Assembly (NCBI GenBank): GCA_027452145.1
Contig: DAIDHB010000157.1
Location: 1-35,303, forward strand
DNA: 35,303 nucleotides
Direction: 5' to 3'
Source of the DNA: Planctomycetales bacterium
GTDB lineage: Bacteria > Planctomycetota > Planctomycetia > Isosphaerales > Isosphaeraceae
In this document: positions 7,914 through 17,207 of the stretch, piece by piece
How positions within the stretch are numbered: position 1 is the stretch's first letter
How the letters are laid out: the number at the start of each line of letters is the position of its first letter
The notes under the pieces: model-generated
Told to the model about the DNA's origin: nothing
The model's database searches: none
Seen by the model: the letters and a program-made list of their open reading frames with translations, nothing else
Made by a program: the position numbers and the translations under genes

Positions 7914-10778
7914 ATGCTCTTCGGCAATCGCCGGCCTCGGCACTCGGTCGCTCGTCGGCGCAGCAAGGAAGCCATTCGCCCGGTGGGCGAGCAACTCGAA
8001 GACCGGATGCTCCTCACGATCGACCTGGGCGGCACGGTCCCGTCCACCAATCCGAACATCGCGAACGCCCCTTACGGGATGGATTTCGGCCTGGTCACGC
8101 CGCCGACGAGCGGCACGCCCGTCATCAATGCCGGTGCCGGATGGAGCGTCTCCGACCTGGGCAGCCTGACCAGTAACGGCTACGACGACTTCGCCATCGG
8201 CGCACCGACCGTTTCTTCGACGAGCCCCCCCAGCACTCTCGGCACCGGGATCGGCGGCTCGGTCTTCCTGGTATTCGGGTCGCAGAGCCTCACCTCGTCC
8301 ACGATCACCGACTGGATCGGCAAGACGGCGTCGGGGACCTACCAGTACACCGCGAATGACCGGGTCGGCGACCTCGGCCAGCTCGTGGCCCCGTCGCCCA
8401 CCGCCACGCAGACGAACCCGATCACCGGGACGAACGTCAGCTTCCCGTTCCCCTACGTCCAGTTCTACTCGCAGACGAACCAGCTCTCGGGCGCCGGGGC
8501 GTCGGTCTCCTCGGTCCGGCTGCCCAACGGCAACTACGGCCTGCTGATCGGCGCGCCGCTGGGATTCGACGCCAGCGGCAACAACGCCGGCACCGGGCGG
8601 GCCTACCTCGTCACGGGCAACCTCTACAGCCTCGTAGGGACCTCGGTCAACCTCGATAGCACCACGCCGCCGACGGGGGTGAACATCGTCACCTTCGAGT
8701 CCTCGGTCGTGGGCAGCCAGCTCGGCTACTCGGTGGCCGGCGGCTTCAACATCTTCGGCGACGGGGCCGGCGACGTGATCCTCGGGGCGCCCAACGCGAC
8801 GGTCGGCAGCACGAGCGGCACCGGCGCGGTCTACGTCATCTCGACGACGGGATTGACCGGCACGACCCAGGTCATCAACGTGGGGACGATCGGCCAGAAC
8901 GGCTCGACGAACAGCGCGGTCTTCGCCGGCGCGACGTCCGGCGCCCAGGCCGGCTGGAGCGTCGCGGACGGCGGGAACGTTAACGGCGTGACGTCCAGCT
9001 CCGGGGCCGTCGACTCCCTCCTGATCGGCGCGCCCGGGCAGAACGGCGGCGGGGCGGCCTACCTGATCTACGGCGGCGCCTCGCTCCCCTCGCTGGCCCA
9101 GACCATCAACAACGTCCGGTACATCAACCTGGCGAACGTCGGGGCCTCCTCGACGACCACCGGCGCCGTGCCGGGCGCGACGATCCTCGGCCCCAGCGGC
9201 AGCCGCACCGGGTTCTCCGTCAGCTCGGGCGGATACTTCGACGGCAACACCAGCAACAGCGACATCCTGATCGGATCGCCGTTCTACTCCACCTCGACCC
9301 TGACAAACGCCGGCCTCGCGACCCTCCTGTACGGAGCGCCCAGTACCAGCAGCTCGTACCTGACCGGCACCATCAACCTGGCCAGCCTTCCCTCGGCGAT
9401 CAGCCCGCTGTTCCTGACGGGCGCCGCGGCCAATAACCTCGCGGGCTACTCGGTCTCGCCCGTCGGGTACATCACCAGCGGCCAGCCGAGCCTGATCCTC
9501 GTCGGTGCGCCGGGATACAACAGCAACAACGGTGCGGCCTACCTGCTGCCGGGCCGGTCCGGCGGGCTGGTGGGATCCTTCTCGCTGATCTCGGCGGAGT
9601 CCTCGCCGCTCTCGGGCCAGCAGTTCGTCCTGACCACGCCGGCCGTCAGCTCGTCGTCGCCGCCGTTCTTCGGTGCGTCGGTGTCGAGCCGGTTCCAGAC
9701 CACCAGCGTGACGGCCGACAGCGACTCGAAGGCCGACATGATCATCGGGGCGCCGGGCTACAGCATCTTGCAGAGCGCCTCCACCAGCCAGGCCGGCGGC
9801 GCCCTGATCCTTCAGGGCGGACTGATCCCGCCGCTCGTGCCGTCGAGCCAGAACATCACCACCCAGATCGGCGTCGACCGGCCCTTCGGGCCGTTCAACA
9901 TCAGCGCAACCACCCCGAACAACATTTCGATCTACGTCTTCGGGACCACGACCTCGTCGGGACAGGTCTTCCGCCCGGTCACCGACATCAATCCCAACGC
10001 GCCGGTGATCATCAACAGCACCAGCTACCCGAACGCCACCCTGATCCCCGACCCGAACCAGGCCGACTGGGTCAATGGCATCCAGGACGCCATCCTCGTC
10101 GTCTCGCCGAGGTCCGCGCTGAACCTGACCAACGGCACGCAGACGATGACCGTCAGCGGCAGCATGCTCTCGACCTCGCCCCTGGCGGGACTCACCTGGA
10201 AGGGCTCGGCGACCGTCAACGTGACCGGAGGCGGCACGCCCACCCCGACCCCGAGTCCGACGGTGTTCGCCGTCCCGGCGGCCGGCCCGGTCACATCGAC
10301 GACCTACAACTCGCCGTTCGGCGCCGGGCAGTTCGTGCCCACACTGGCTCAACTCTCGGCGTACAACTACGCCCCGATGCCGCTGTCCGTGGCCATGCAG
10401 CAGTACCAGCCGCCGCCCGGGTTCAACGAGCGGATGTACGCGTTCAACCACCGGGGGCAGCACCTGAAGAACTACCTGCATCTCCGCGGCCCCCAGGCGA
10501 CCGGGATCTTCATGGAGAGGCAGCCCCGGCTCATGATCAACTGGCACGTCTACGACCGTAGCCGATTCCATCCCGGCAAGCAGCTCACCTACACCCACCA
10601 GGCGCCCAAGATCGGCAGCATCTACACGGGCGTCATCCCGGTGCAGTTGAAGACCCAGAGCGCCATGTACCTCGGGCCCGTCTACAAGAACTCCACCGCC
10701 CGCGCCGGCTCGCACATGTCGGGCCAGGGGCTGGCGGGCGGCAGCGGCAACGGGATCAGCAGGGGCGGCAACTCCTGA
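7914..10778 (+). CDS. Exported FG-GAP repeat (integrin-like beta-propeller) surface protein
   Basis: Large exported protein, 954 residues from the ATG at 7914, which is preceded by GGAGGAGGGA. The N-terminus is basic and carries GEQLEDRMLLT (25-35), the planctomycete L-E-x-R-x-L-L motif that stands where a signal peptide would be expected. Seven FG-GAP-type motifs follow: IGAP at 95, 212 and 371, LGAP at 290, IGSP at 453, VGAP at 530 and IGAP at 611. Most are preceded by a G/N-x-D-like loop and followed by GGA-x-YL-x-G, so they should close one seven-bladed propeller like the integrin alpha head. A beta-rich region (about 640-770), a TPTPTPSPT linker (775-783) and a basic, Tyr/His-rich C-terminal domain (about 800-954) follow. 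Integrin-like propellers bind proteins or glycans, often with calcium; the ligand here is unknown. The gene stands alone and ends at a strong hairpin. Confidence 0.9.
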   Translation: MLFGNRRPRHSVARRRSKEAIRPVGEQLEDRMLLTIDLGGTVPSTNPNIANAPYGMDFGLVTPPTSGTPVINAGAGWSVSDLGSLTSNGYDDFAIGAPTVSSTSPPSTLGTGIGGSVFLVFGSQSLTSSTITDWIGKTASGTYQYTANDRVGDLGQLVAPSPTATQTNPITGTNVSFPFPYVQFYSQTNQLSGAGASVSSVRLPNGNYGLLIGAPLGFDASGNNAGTGRAYLVTGNLYSLVGTSVNLDSTTPPTGVNIVTFESSVVGSQLGYSVAGGFNIFGDGAGDVILGAPNATVGSTSGTGAVYVISTTGLTGTTQVINVGTIGQNGSTNSAVFAGATSGAQAGWSVADGGNVNGVTSSSGAVDSLLIGAPGQNGGGAAYLIYGGASLPSLAQTINNVRYINLANVGASSTTTGAVPGATILGPSGSRTGFSVSSGGYFDGNTSNSDILIGSPFYSTSTLTNAGLATLLYGAPSTSSSYLTGTINLASLPSAISPLFLTGAAANNLAGYSVSPVGYITSGQPSLILVGAPGYNSNNGAAYLLPGRSGGLVGSFSLISAESSPLSGQQFVLTTPAVSSSSPPFFGASVSSRFQTTSVTADSDSKADMIIGAPGYSILQSASTSQAGGALILQGGLIPPLVPSSQNITTQIGVDRPFGPFNISATTPNNISIYVFGTTTSSGQVFRPVTDINPNAPVIINSTSYPNATLIPDPNQADWVNGIQDAILVVSPRSALNLTNGTQTMTVSGSMLSTSPLAGLTWKGSATVNVTGGGTPTPTPSPTVFAVPAAGPVTSTTYNSPFGAGQFVPTLAQLSAYNYAPMPLSVAMQQYQPPPGFNERMYAFNHRGQHLKNYLHLRGPQATGIFMERQPRLMINWHVYDRSRFHPGKQLTYTHQAPKIGSIYTGVIPVQLKTQSAMYLGPVYKNSTARAGSHMSGQGLAGGSGNGISRGGNS

Positions 10779-10814
10779 CGCGCGGCCGTCCGCGGCCGGA
10801 GGCGACAAGGCAAC

Positions 10815-10852
10815 GAGAAAGGGCCGGGCGCAATGGCGCCCGGCCCTTTCTC
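10815..10852. terminator. Bidirectional intrinsic terminator
   Basis: A perfect 17-bp inverted repeat: GAGAAAGGGCCGGGCGC at 10815-10831, loop AATG, and its exact complement at 10836-10852. It lies between the convergent FG-GAP gene (ends 10778) and the decarboxylase gene (ends 10901). The AGAAA/TTTCT stem ends give a short U-rich side in either direction, so it can stop transcripts from both genes. There is no long T-run. Confidence 0.88.
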
Positions 10853-10900
10853 ATTGCGATCGAGCTTCCCGGGTCCCGGCCTCGCGAGCCCCTCGGCCGC

Positions 10901-12661
10901 TCATCCCCCGGCGGTCACGATCTTGGACAACCGATTCGCCAGCCTCTCCAGCGCCGGGCTGCGGTCGTAGGGATCGAGGTGGACGTTGATCAGGCTGTAG
11001 CCCGACGTGTCCGCCAGCGCCTCGCGGAGCGCCCCGTCCAGCTCGCCGACCGTGCGCACCTCGAAGCCGCGACCGCCGCCCAGAACCTCGGGAATCCGGT
11101 GATAGGCCCAGTCGCGGATGTTGTTAAAGCTCCCCTCGAGCAGGAACCGCTCGGTGGTATACCCGTGGTTGTTCAGCAGCACCACGATCGGGTTGAGCCC
11201 GTGCTGCGCGATCGTCGAGAGCTCCATGCCCGTCATCTGGAACGCGCCGTCGCCCACCACGACGAGCACCCTGGGAGTCGGGTTCGCCATGCTGGCGCCG
11301 ACGGCGGCCGGGATGCCGAAGCCCATCGAGGTATAGTAGGCCGGGCTGAGGAACTCGGTGTGGCGGTGCATCTCGAGGTCCGCGGCGCCGAAGAGCGAGT
11401 CGCCGATGTCGGCGATCACGGTCATGTCGGGACACTGGACCAGTAGCCGGTTGAGCCGGCCGAACAGGATCTGCGAGGTCATCGCGTCGCCGGCCGTCGG
11501 CGGCTTCTCGAAGGCGAACGGGTTCGAACGCCGCGGGACGGCGGTCCGGCGAACGTTGGGACGCCGCTCGATCAGACCTCGGATGAAGGCGTCGAGCCGC
11601 ACCTCGCGGTAGTGATGATGCCGGATCCTCAGGTCCTCGCTGGTCGCGTCGATGCAGCGCGACGGGTCGAGCTTGGCCGTGAAGATGCCCAGGTTGATGT
11701 CGGTGAGGAAGCAGCCGAGCATCAGCAGGCAGTCGGCCGACTCGACCAGCTCGGTGACCTCGGCGCGGCCCATGGCGCCCTCGTACACCCCGGCGAACAG
11801 GGGATGGGCCTCCGAGATCACGCTCTTGCCCAGGATCGTGGTGGCGATCGGCATGCCGGTCGACTCGGCCAGCAGCAACAGCTCGTCCTGGAGCGAGAAG
11901 CGGTGGATCTCGACGTCGGCCAGGATCACGGGCCGCTCGGCCTTCTCGAGCAGGACGACGGCCTCGTCGATCGCCTCGCGCAGCGCGTCGGGATCGCTGG
12001 GGGGCAGGCCCGCGGGAGGCCGGTGAGGCTTGAGCGTCCGGGCCATCACCTGGTCGCGGGGCAGCTCGAGGTAGACCGGCCGCTTGTACCGCACGGCCGC
12101 CTCCAGCACGCGGTCGATCTCCTGGAGCGCGGTCTCGGGCTTGTCCAGCACGGCCGACGCCACCGTGATCTTCTCGAACACCTCGAACTGGGTTTCGAAG
12201 CCCTTGACCTTGTGGTGGAGCAGGGGATTGCGCGCCCGCTCGGACAGCCCCGGCGAGCCGGCCAGCACGATCACCGGCGATTTCTCGGCGTAGGCCCCGG
12301 CGATGCTGTTGCAGGTCGACAGGCCCCCGACGCAGTACGTCACGCAGATGCAGCCCAGGCCGTGAACCCGCGCGTAGGCGTCGGCGGCGAAACCGGCGTT
12401 GTCCTCGCGCGTCATCCCGACCAGCCGGATCGGGCTCTCCTCGATCAGCTTGTAGAGCTGGAGCACATAATCGCCCGGGATGCCGAAAACGTGCTCGACG
12501 CCCAGCGCGCCCAGGCGGTCGATGAGGTACTGGCCCACGGTCGCGACGGCGGCCGCCGGCGCCGGGGCGGGCGCGGCGGCCTCGATCGTGGCCGACGATC
12601 CGTTGCGGCCCGCGCGGCTCGACCCGGCGCGGGCGGACCCTCTCCGCGGAGTGCTCGCCAT
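10901..12661 (-). CDS. Thiamine-diphosphate-dependent 2-keto acid decarboxylase (pyruvate/indolepyruvate decarboxylase family)
   Basis: Cytoplasmic enzyme expected to decarboxylate a 2-keto acid to an aldehyde. The 586-residue product has the three-part fold of the family and all catalytic residues of pyruvate decarboxylases: Asp64 in FGIPGDY, Glu86 in [14 protein letters not shown], the HH pair 149-150 in LLHHKVKG, the cofactor motif [19 protein letters not shown] (470-488) with NN at 497-498, and Glu504 in GYTTER. An HH pair in this place separates true decarboxylases from acetolactate synthase and oxalyl-CoA decarboxylase. Which keto acid is used (pyruvate, branched-chain, phenyl- or indolepyruvate) cannot be read. 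The first 40 residues are an Ala/Pro/Arg-rich extension. The ATG at 12661 has GGGGAG upstream and shares its A with the TGA of the preceding gene (TGATG), so translation is probably coupled. Confidence 0.92.
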   Translation of the reverse strand: MASTPRRGSARAGSSRAGRNGSSATIEAAAPAPAPAAAVATVGQYLIDRLGALGVEHVFGIPGDYVLQLYKLIEESPIRLVGMTREDNAGFAADAYARVHGLGCICVTYCVGGLSTCNSIAGAYAEKSPVIVLAGSPGLSERARNPLLHHKVKGFETQFEVFEKITVASAVLDKPETALQEIDRVLEAAVRYKRPVYLELPRDQVMARTLKPHRPPAGLPPSDPDALREAIDEAVVLLEKAERPVILADVEIHRFSLQDELLLLAESTGMPIATTILGKSVISEAHPLFAGVYEGAMGRAEVTELVESADCLLMLGCFLTDINLGIFTAKLDPSRCIDATSEDLRIRHHHYREVRLDAFIRGLIERRPNVRRTAVPRRSNPFAFEKPPTAGDAMTSQILFGRLNRLLVQCPDMTVIADIGDSLFGAADLEMHRHTEFLSPAYYTSMGFGIPAAVGASMANPTPRVLVVVGDGAFQMTGMELSTIAQHGLNPIVVLLNNHGYTTERFLLEGSFNNIRDWAYHRIPEVLGGGRGFEVRTVGELDGALREALADTSGYSLINVHLDPYDRSPALERLANRLSKIVTAGG

Positions 12662-13065
12662 CAGTACGTCTCCCCTGGCAAAACGTCGGCGGCCTGCGCG
12701 ACACCCGGTGCCCGCCGCCGTCCGTTCCAGCGGACGAGGGGACCACGGGCACCTGCCGGCACCTGCCGATTGTAGACGTAAACCCACACGCGGCACGAGC
12801 CGCGCGTCGTCGCCTCAACGCGGCGATAAAGCCCCTCATCGACCCCCTCCCAGGGGTCGAGCCGCAACTCCAGCTCGCTCGCGTCCACCGCGCGGACGAA
12901 TCCCTCGACCCAGCCGGCCGACGGGTCGTCCAGATCCACGAGCACCGGATAGGCACCCAGGTCGAACAGCCGCCCCCGAACGGCATCCCGCCGCCAGCCC
13001 GGAAGCTCGGCGGCATCCAGGTCGGCCGGCATCAGGGTCCCGTACGCGAATAGCCATTGCGGCAT
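12661..13065 (-). CDS. Gamma-glutamylcyclotransferase-like (GGCT/AIG2 fold) protein
   Basis: Small 134-residue protein of the GGCT/AIG2/YtfP superfamily, whose members release 5-oxoproline from gamma-glutamyl amines or peptides. The hallmark YGTLM substrate loop is at 8-12. The segment [14 protein letters not shown] (69-82) matches the family pattern L-D-x-x-E-G-x(n)-Y-x-R that supplies the catalytic acid, probably Glu73. The C-terminus has the usual Y-V-Y strand (VWVYVYN). It overlaps the decarboxylase start by one base and lies 103 bp after holB. In that gap the minus strand has TACAAT (13125-13130), a possible -10 box, but no matching -35. The true substrate is unknown, because many members do not act on glutathione. 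Confidence 0.85.
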   Translation of the reverse strand: MPQWLFAYGTLMPADLDAAELPGWRRDAVRGRLFDLGAYPVLVDLDDPSAGWVEGFVRAVDASELELRLDPWEGVDEGLYRRVEATTRGSCRVWVYVYNRQVPAGARGPLVRWNGRRRAPGVAQAADVLPGETY

Positions 13066-13168
13066 GAGCTTCCGGCCCCAGGGCCAAGCGTGCTCCTCAT
13101 CGTCCGCCTGCTGTTACTACGATCATTGTAGCCGATCGGGTGCGGAATCGCCCCACCCCGCCGAAACC

Positions 13169-14200
13169 TCAGCCCCCCGCATTGATGACCTTCCCCAGAT
13201 CGTGCGTGAGGGATTCCAGGATCAGGTTCATCGCCAGACGGCGATCGATCTGATAATCCGCCTCGAGACATCGGTCGGCCAGGATCAGCACATCCTCGGG
13301 CTCCAGCCGCGCGGCGATCGTCTCGGCCGCGCGGCGATCGCCCGGGTCGGCCGCCGGAGGCTCGAGACCGGCGGTCTGCCAGAGCACGCCCCGGAAGAAT
13401 CGCGCCAGCTCCCCGACCAGCAGCGTCGCCCGTCGACGCTGGTCGACCGACTCCTTGCCCGCTTGCTTGACGTGGTCCAGCACGCGATGGGCCAGTGCCG
13501 GCGGGTCGAACCCGTGGTCCGCGGCCAGCTCGTCGATCAGGGCGCGGCGGAACCGGCCGAGCGCGTCGTCGGCCAGGTCAAGGGCCCGACGCAGGCTGCC
13601 GTCCCCCAGCGCGGCGAGCTTCGCGGCGTCGGCCGCGTCGCGCGCGATGCGCTGCTCGATCAGCAGCGCGGCGATGTCCTCGTCCGGCAGCGGGTCGAAG
13701 CGCACGACCTGGCACCGCGAGACGATCGTCTGGAGCTGGACCTCGGCCGAGGTCCCGATCAGGATCAACACGGCGCCCGACGGGGGCTCCTCGAGCGTCT
13801 TCAAAAAGGCGTTCGCGGACTCCTCGTTGAAATCGTCGGCGTCGTCGAGGATCGCCACCTTGCGCATCCCCCGCGCCGGCTTGAGGCTGAAGTGTTCGCA
13901 CAGGTCGCGGATCACGCTGATCGGCAGCTCGTGCCTGTCCTCCGGCCGGGCCGCCTGGGCGAAGTCGGGATGCGTGTCGGCCAGCACCTGGAGGCAGCCG
14001 GGGCAGGTCTCGCACGGATCCAGCCGCTCGGCCGGATTGGTCTCGCAAAGCAGGGCCTGGGCCAGCTTCCGCGCGAAGGTCCGCTTGCCGACCCCCTCGG
14101 GGCCGACGAACAGCAGGGCGTGGGGGAAGCGTCCGTGCTCGAGCGATCGCCGCAGTTCGGCGACGACCCGATCATGTCCGCGGATCGAGTGCCAGGGCAA
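13169..14200 (-). CDS. holB: DNA polymerase III subunit delta prime
   Basis: Clamp-loader subunit of the replicative polymerase, 343 residues. It has a Walker A-like loop GPEGVGKRT (33-41), a four-cysteine zinc motif (Cys52, 63, 66, 69 in LCETNPAERLDPCETCPGC), a DDADDF Walker B-like stretch, and the clamp-loader motifs LKTLEEPPSGAVLILI and SRCQVVRF (the SRC motif). DnaX shares these motifs, but the length, the lack of C-terminal tau domains and the position directly after tmk (a widespread bacterial gene order) favour HolB. The start is a TTG at 14200 inside the end of tmk, giving a 29-bp overlap. It is supported by a near-ideal ribosome binding site, and no in-frame ATG lies close by. Confidence 0.93.
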   Translation of the reverse strand: MPWHSIRGHDRVVAELRRSLEHGRFPHALLFVGPEGVGKRTFARKLAQALLCETNPAERLDPCETCPGCLQVLADTHPDFAQAARPEDRHELPISVIRDLCEHFSLKPARGMRKVAILDDADDFNEESANAFLKTLEEPPSGAVLILIGTSAEVQLQTIVSRCQVVRFDPLPDEDIAALLIEQRIARDAADAAKLAALGDGSLRRALDLADDALGRFRRALIDELAADHGFDPPALAHRVLDHVKQAGKESVDQRRRATLLVGELARFFRGVLWQTAGLEPPAADPGDRRAAETIAARLEPEDVLILADRCLEADYQIDRRLAMNLILESLTHDLGKVINAGG

Positions 14201-14870
14201 GCATCACCTCACGGCGAATCATCAGGAAGACCGTTTCAGGATCCGCGGTGGCGTCGACCAGGGCGATCGGGGCGGGATAAAGGCGATCTCCGCCCCGGAG
14301 CGGTCGCGTCGCCTCGACGTAGCCCGCGCGAACCCGCTCGTGATACTCGACCGGCCGGTCCTCGATGCGGTCCCGGGCCGGGCCGGCTCGGCGGCGGGCC
14401 GTCTCGGGGGGTACGTCCAGCACGATCGTGAGGTCTGGCAGCAGTCCGCCCGTCGCGGCGATTCCGACCTCGGCGATCTCGGCGGCGTCCAGCCCCCCGG
14501 CGATCCCCTGGTAGACGATCGTCGCCAGCAGGAATCGGTCGCAGACCACGACATGGCCGGACTCGAGTGCCGGCCGGATGACCTCCTCGACCATCTGCGC
14601 GCGGCTCGCCATGAAGAGGAGCATCTCGGCCCGCATCGACACCGGCATGTGAGAGCGGTCCATGAGCAACGAACGGAGCCGGTTCCCCAGTTCCGTCCCG
14701 CCCGGGTCGCGGCAGGTCACCACGTCGAAGCCCCGCCCGCGCAGCCAGTCCGCCACCCGCCCGGCCTGCGTCGTCTTGCCGCCCCCATCGGGGCCGTCGA
14801 GCACCAGGAAGAAACCGGGATGCCGGCGCGGGCGCGGACCCTCGCCGCTCGTTACCGCGTCCGTCGTCAT
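14172..14870 (-). CDS. tmk: Thymidylate kinase
   Basis: Phosphorylates dTMP to dTDP for DNA synthesis. From the ATG at 14870 (GGGAGGA upstream) the product has 232 residues, slightly over the usual 205-215 because of an 18-residue N-terminal lead. P-loop GPDGGGKTTQ (26-35); RDPGGTELG (54-62), the family's RxPGGT-xxG motif; DRFLLATIVYQG (111-122), the DR(Y/F)-x(n)-YQG substrate motif; and the LDVPPETARRRAG lid region starting at 151. The family's usual LDVPxE is present. It is first in an apparent operon with holB, which it overlaps by 29 bp. A minus-strand TATGAT at 14975-14980 could be a -10 box about 100 bp upstream, but I could not find a good -35. Confidence 0.95.
   Translation of the reverse strand: MTTDAVTSGEGPRPRRHPGFFLVLDGPDGGGKTTQAGRVADWLRGRGFDVVTCRDPGGTELGNRLRSLLMDRSHMPVSMRAEMLLFMASRAQMVEEVIRPALESGHVVVCDRFLLATIVYQGIAGGLDAAEIAEVGIAATGGLLPDLTIVLDVPPETARRRAGPARDRIEDRPVEYHERVRAGYVEATRPLRGGDRLYPAPIALVDATADPETVFLMIRREVMLALALDPRT
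14203..14210 (-). promoter_or_regulatory. Ribosome binding site for the TTG start of holB
   Basis: The minus strand reads GAGGTGAT, then GC, then TTG at 14200. This matches the 16S anti-Shine-Dalgarno end over eight bases and places its AGG core about six bases from the start. It is embedded in the last codons of tmk, which suggests coupled translation and fixes an otherwise doubtful TTG start. Confidence 0.7.
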
Positions 14871-15043
14871 CGCGATCGGTCCTCCCGCACGGAGCCACTC
14901 CCGTCGACGACCCGACGGCCGTCCCCGTCCACCGGGACCGCCGTCGCGTGCCGGCAAACCTGGAGGTCGCCCTCATCATACGCTCCGCCCGGGATCGCTG
15001 CATCCCGAATCGGCCCGGCGGGATCAGAACGTCGCCCGACTCG

Positions 15044-16762
15044 TCAGGTGGTGGCGTCCTCCTGCGTCAGGGCCGCGAGGGCCGTCGCAACGATCGCGTC
15101 GGCCTGCGCCGTCAGCGACGTGGTCGCAAACGACGGCTCATTGGTCTGCACCGCCGCGACCGCCCGCGCAGCCCTGGGGCCGGCCGCCTGGTGGACGAGC
15201 TTCGCTGTCTTCCTCGTCGCCTTCACCTTGCTGACCCCGGTCCCGTTCGCCCTGGTGTGCGCGACCTTCTTGTGAACGACCTTCCGGTGAGTCTTCGTCG
15301 GCGACGTCGGGTTCGTCGGGCTCACGGGGATGGCCGTGACCGTCCCGCCGTTCGGCCCGCTCACGCCTGTGGTCGAGCCGCCGGTGGTGCCTGTGCCCGA
15401 GCCGCCGGTGGTGCCTGTGTTCGAGCCGCCTGATGTCGTGATGATTGTCCCGCCGGAGCCCGGCGAGTCCGACGATGAGGTGGTCGACCCGCTCGACGTT
15501 GGGCTCGTGCCGGTGGCGTCGGCCAGCAGGCCGGCGACGACCTGGGCGGCCTTCGGCGAGCCGAGTCCGGTGGCGAGGTCATACCCGCTCGCGGCCGAGT
15601 AACCGTTCGAGCCGCTCGTCACGTCATTGAAGTCCGAGCTCGGCAGCGAATACAGCTCGTTGAGCAGGGTATCGGTCGTGAGACTGCCCTGGCCGACCGT
15701 CGCCAGCCCCTGATCGGCGATCGCGACAAGCCCGGCCCATGCGGGTGCGGCGCCGCTCGTCCCGCCGACCGCGAACCAGCCGGACATGCCCCCGTACGCG
15801 ACGGAGTCGTAGACCGAGTACCCGATGCCCGGGTCGGCGTTGAGCGAGACGTCCGGCGTCGTGCGACTCCCCGTGCCCAGCCCCGCGGCCTGGAGCGCGG
15901 CCACCTGGTACGAGGGAGTCGCCTCGTACTGGCTGAATCCGCCTGTGCTGCCGGTCCAGGCCGATTCCGACCCATAGCCGCCCGCGGCGGAAAGGCTCAG
16001 CGTCGTCCCGCCCACGGACAGCACATTCGGCGAGGCCGACGGATACGTCACGCCGCCGGCCGCGCCCGTGTCGCCCGAGGCCGCCACGTAGGTGATCCCG
16101 GTGTGCCCGCTCGGCGTGGCGAAGAGGCTGTTGTCCCTCGTCTCTCCAGCGAACTCGCTCGAGCCCCAGCTCATCGAGACCACGTCGACGCCTGGCAGTT
16201 TGCTCGCGTAGCTCACCGCGTTGAACAGCGACGACATCGAGGCCGACGACGCCTCGACGAGTACGATGTTCGCCTGCGGGGCGACCGCGTGAGCCCACTC
16301 CACGTCCAGCGACGTCTCGAGCGACCAGCCGGCGTCGGTCGTCGTTGCGCCGAGGTTGTCCACGATGAACGACGGCGGCGCCGACAGCCCGTACTGCGCG
16401 TCGAATGTCGCGAGGTCCGAGGCGATGTTCGGATCGTGGTAGGCATCGACGATCGCGATGGTCTGGCCGGCTCCATTTCCGGCGATCGTACCGCCGGAGA
16501 ACGTGATGCCGCCAATCCCGTACGCCGCGCGGATCTGCGCGGGCGAGTAACCCGTCGGTACGGTCGAGTTCACCGACATGACGTTCATACTGGGCTCGGC
16601 CGTCAGAGCGGCGAGAGTCGCCGCCGCGGCGCCCGTCGTCAGCAACAGGCGATCATCCAGGGCCTCGCAGCCCGGGCGGTGCCGGTGCCGCCGCCTCGGG
16701 CGAGAGACGGCCTTCATTCCTTCGAAAAACCACGAGAATCGGAGTGAATCCGGGATGCGCAT
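15044..16762 (-). CDS. Exported sedolisin-type (S53) serine-carboxyl protease
   Basis: Secreted peptidase of 572 residues from the ATG at 16762, chosen because GAGG lies six bases upstream; starts at 16804 and 16717 are in frame. An arginine-rich lead and CEALDDRLLLT (32-42) form the planctomycete export-type motif. The S53 catalytic residues are visible: Glu149 and Asp153 in SLETSLDVEW, oxyanion Asp231 in AASGDTGAAGG, and Ser336 in GGTSGAAPAWAGL. The calcium-site motif FNDVTSGSNGYSAASGYDLATGLGSP-like region is at about 378-403 (Asp380 and Gly-rich loop). Only about 70 residues separate the export motif from the catalytic domain, so the long inhibitory prodomain of classic sedolisins is missing. 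After about residue 415 comes a Ser/Gly/Thr spacer, then a Lys/Arg/His-rich stretch (about 485-530) and an Ala-rich end. Confidence 0.9.
   Translation of the reverse strand: MRIPDSLRFSWFFEGMKAVSRPRRRHRHRPGCEALDDRLLLTTGAAAATLAALTAEPSMNVMSVNSTVPTGYSPAQIRAAYGIGGITFSGGTIAGNGAGQTIAIVDAYHDPNIASDLATFDAQYGLSAPPSFIVDNLGATTTDAGWSLETSLDVEWAHAVAPQANIVLVEASSASMSSLFNAVSYASKLPGVDVVSMSWGSSEFAGETRDNSLFATPSGHTGITYVAASGDTGAAGGVTYPSASPNVLSVGGTTLSLSAAGGYGSESAWTGSTGGFSQYEATPSYQVAALQAAGLGTGSRTTPDVSLNADPGIGYSVYDSVAYGGMSGWFAVGGTSGAAPAWAGLVAIADQGLATVGQGSLTTDTLLNELYSLPSSDFNDVTSGSNGYSAASGYDLATGLGSPKAAQVVAGLLADATGTSPTSSGSTTSSSDSPGSGGTIITTSGGSNTGTTGGSGTGTTGGSTTGVSGPNGGTVTAIPVSPTNPTSPTKTHRKVVHKKVAHTRANGTGVSKVKATRKTAKLVHQAAGPRAARAVAAVQTNEPSFATTSLTAQADAIVATALAALTQEDATT
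15374..15419. repeat. 24-bp tandem repeat inside the protease gene
   Basis: Two identical 22-bp copies at 15374-15395 and 15398-15419, spaced by 24 bp, with a partial third copy from 15422. On the coding (minus) strand they give an in-frame Gly-Ser-Gly/Asn-Thr-Gly-Thr-Thr-Gly unit of the spacer between the catalytic domain and the tail. Copy number may vary between strains by slippage without breaking the frame. Confidence 0.8.
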
Positions 16763-17207
16763 GCTCGTCCTCGACCGCCGCTTGCGGTTTGCGTCGAACC
16801 TCATCGCAGCGCCGCGCGACCCCGTTCGCGCCGGACGTTCGAGGTGCGAGGGCGCACTCCGACCGGCCGCGCGATCCGCGTTTCGCTGCGTTGGTGCATG
16901 TCCGCGCACCGGGCGGGGCAACCACGGCTGGAAGTGTCCGTCGGCGCCCGGCGCGTCGTCATTTGGGACGGGGACCGCATCCGGTGCGGTCGATCCCAGC
17001 GGCCTTGCTTCTCCCGCCCCTCAGGAGGAGATACGGAAAAACGCGGCGGGAGTGCGCGCGGCCTCGAGGAATTTGGTTCTCAAGTGGTGATCGTTTAACT
17101 TGTAGAATGCAAGCAACCGGAAGACTGTTTGGGGGCAGCAGGTTCCCGGCGGCCGGCTGCGGCCGTCTCGGGCCACGAGGAGGGGGGACCGGATGTGCTC
17201 GCGGCGC
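16763..17207. other. Intergenic region with one small hairpin, no gene recognised
   Basis: This 445-bp region lies between the protease start and the Nudix stop, both on the minus strand, so it should hold the protease promoter. I did not find a clear -35/-10 pair. It contains a 7-bp perfect inverted repeat with a 5-base loop at 16973-16991 (GACCGCA-TCCGG-TGCGGTC) and a lower-GC patch at 17088-17115. Open frames are Arg/Pro/Ser-rich and match no family I know. Confidence 0.45.

Noticed and set aside
7821..10808. Minus-strand open frame of 995 codons opposite the FG-GAP gene
   Set aside because: Arg/Asp/Gly-rich, no motif, and it runs through the terminator hairpin region.
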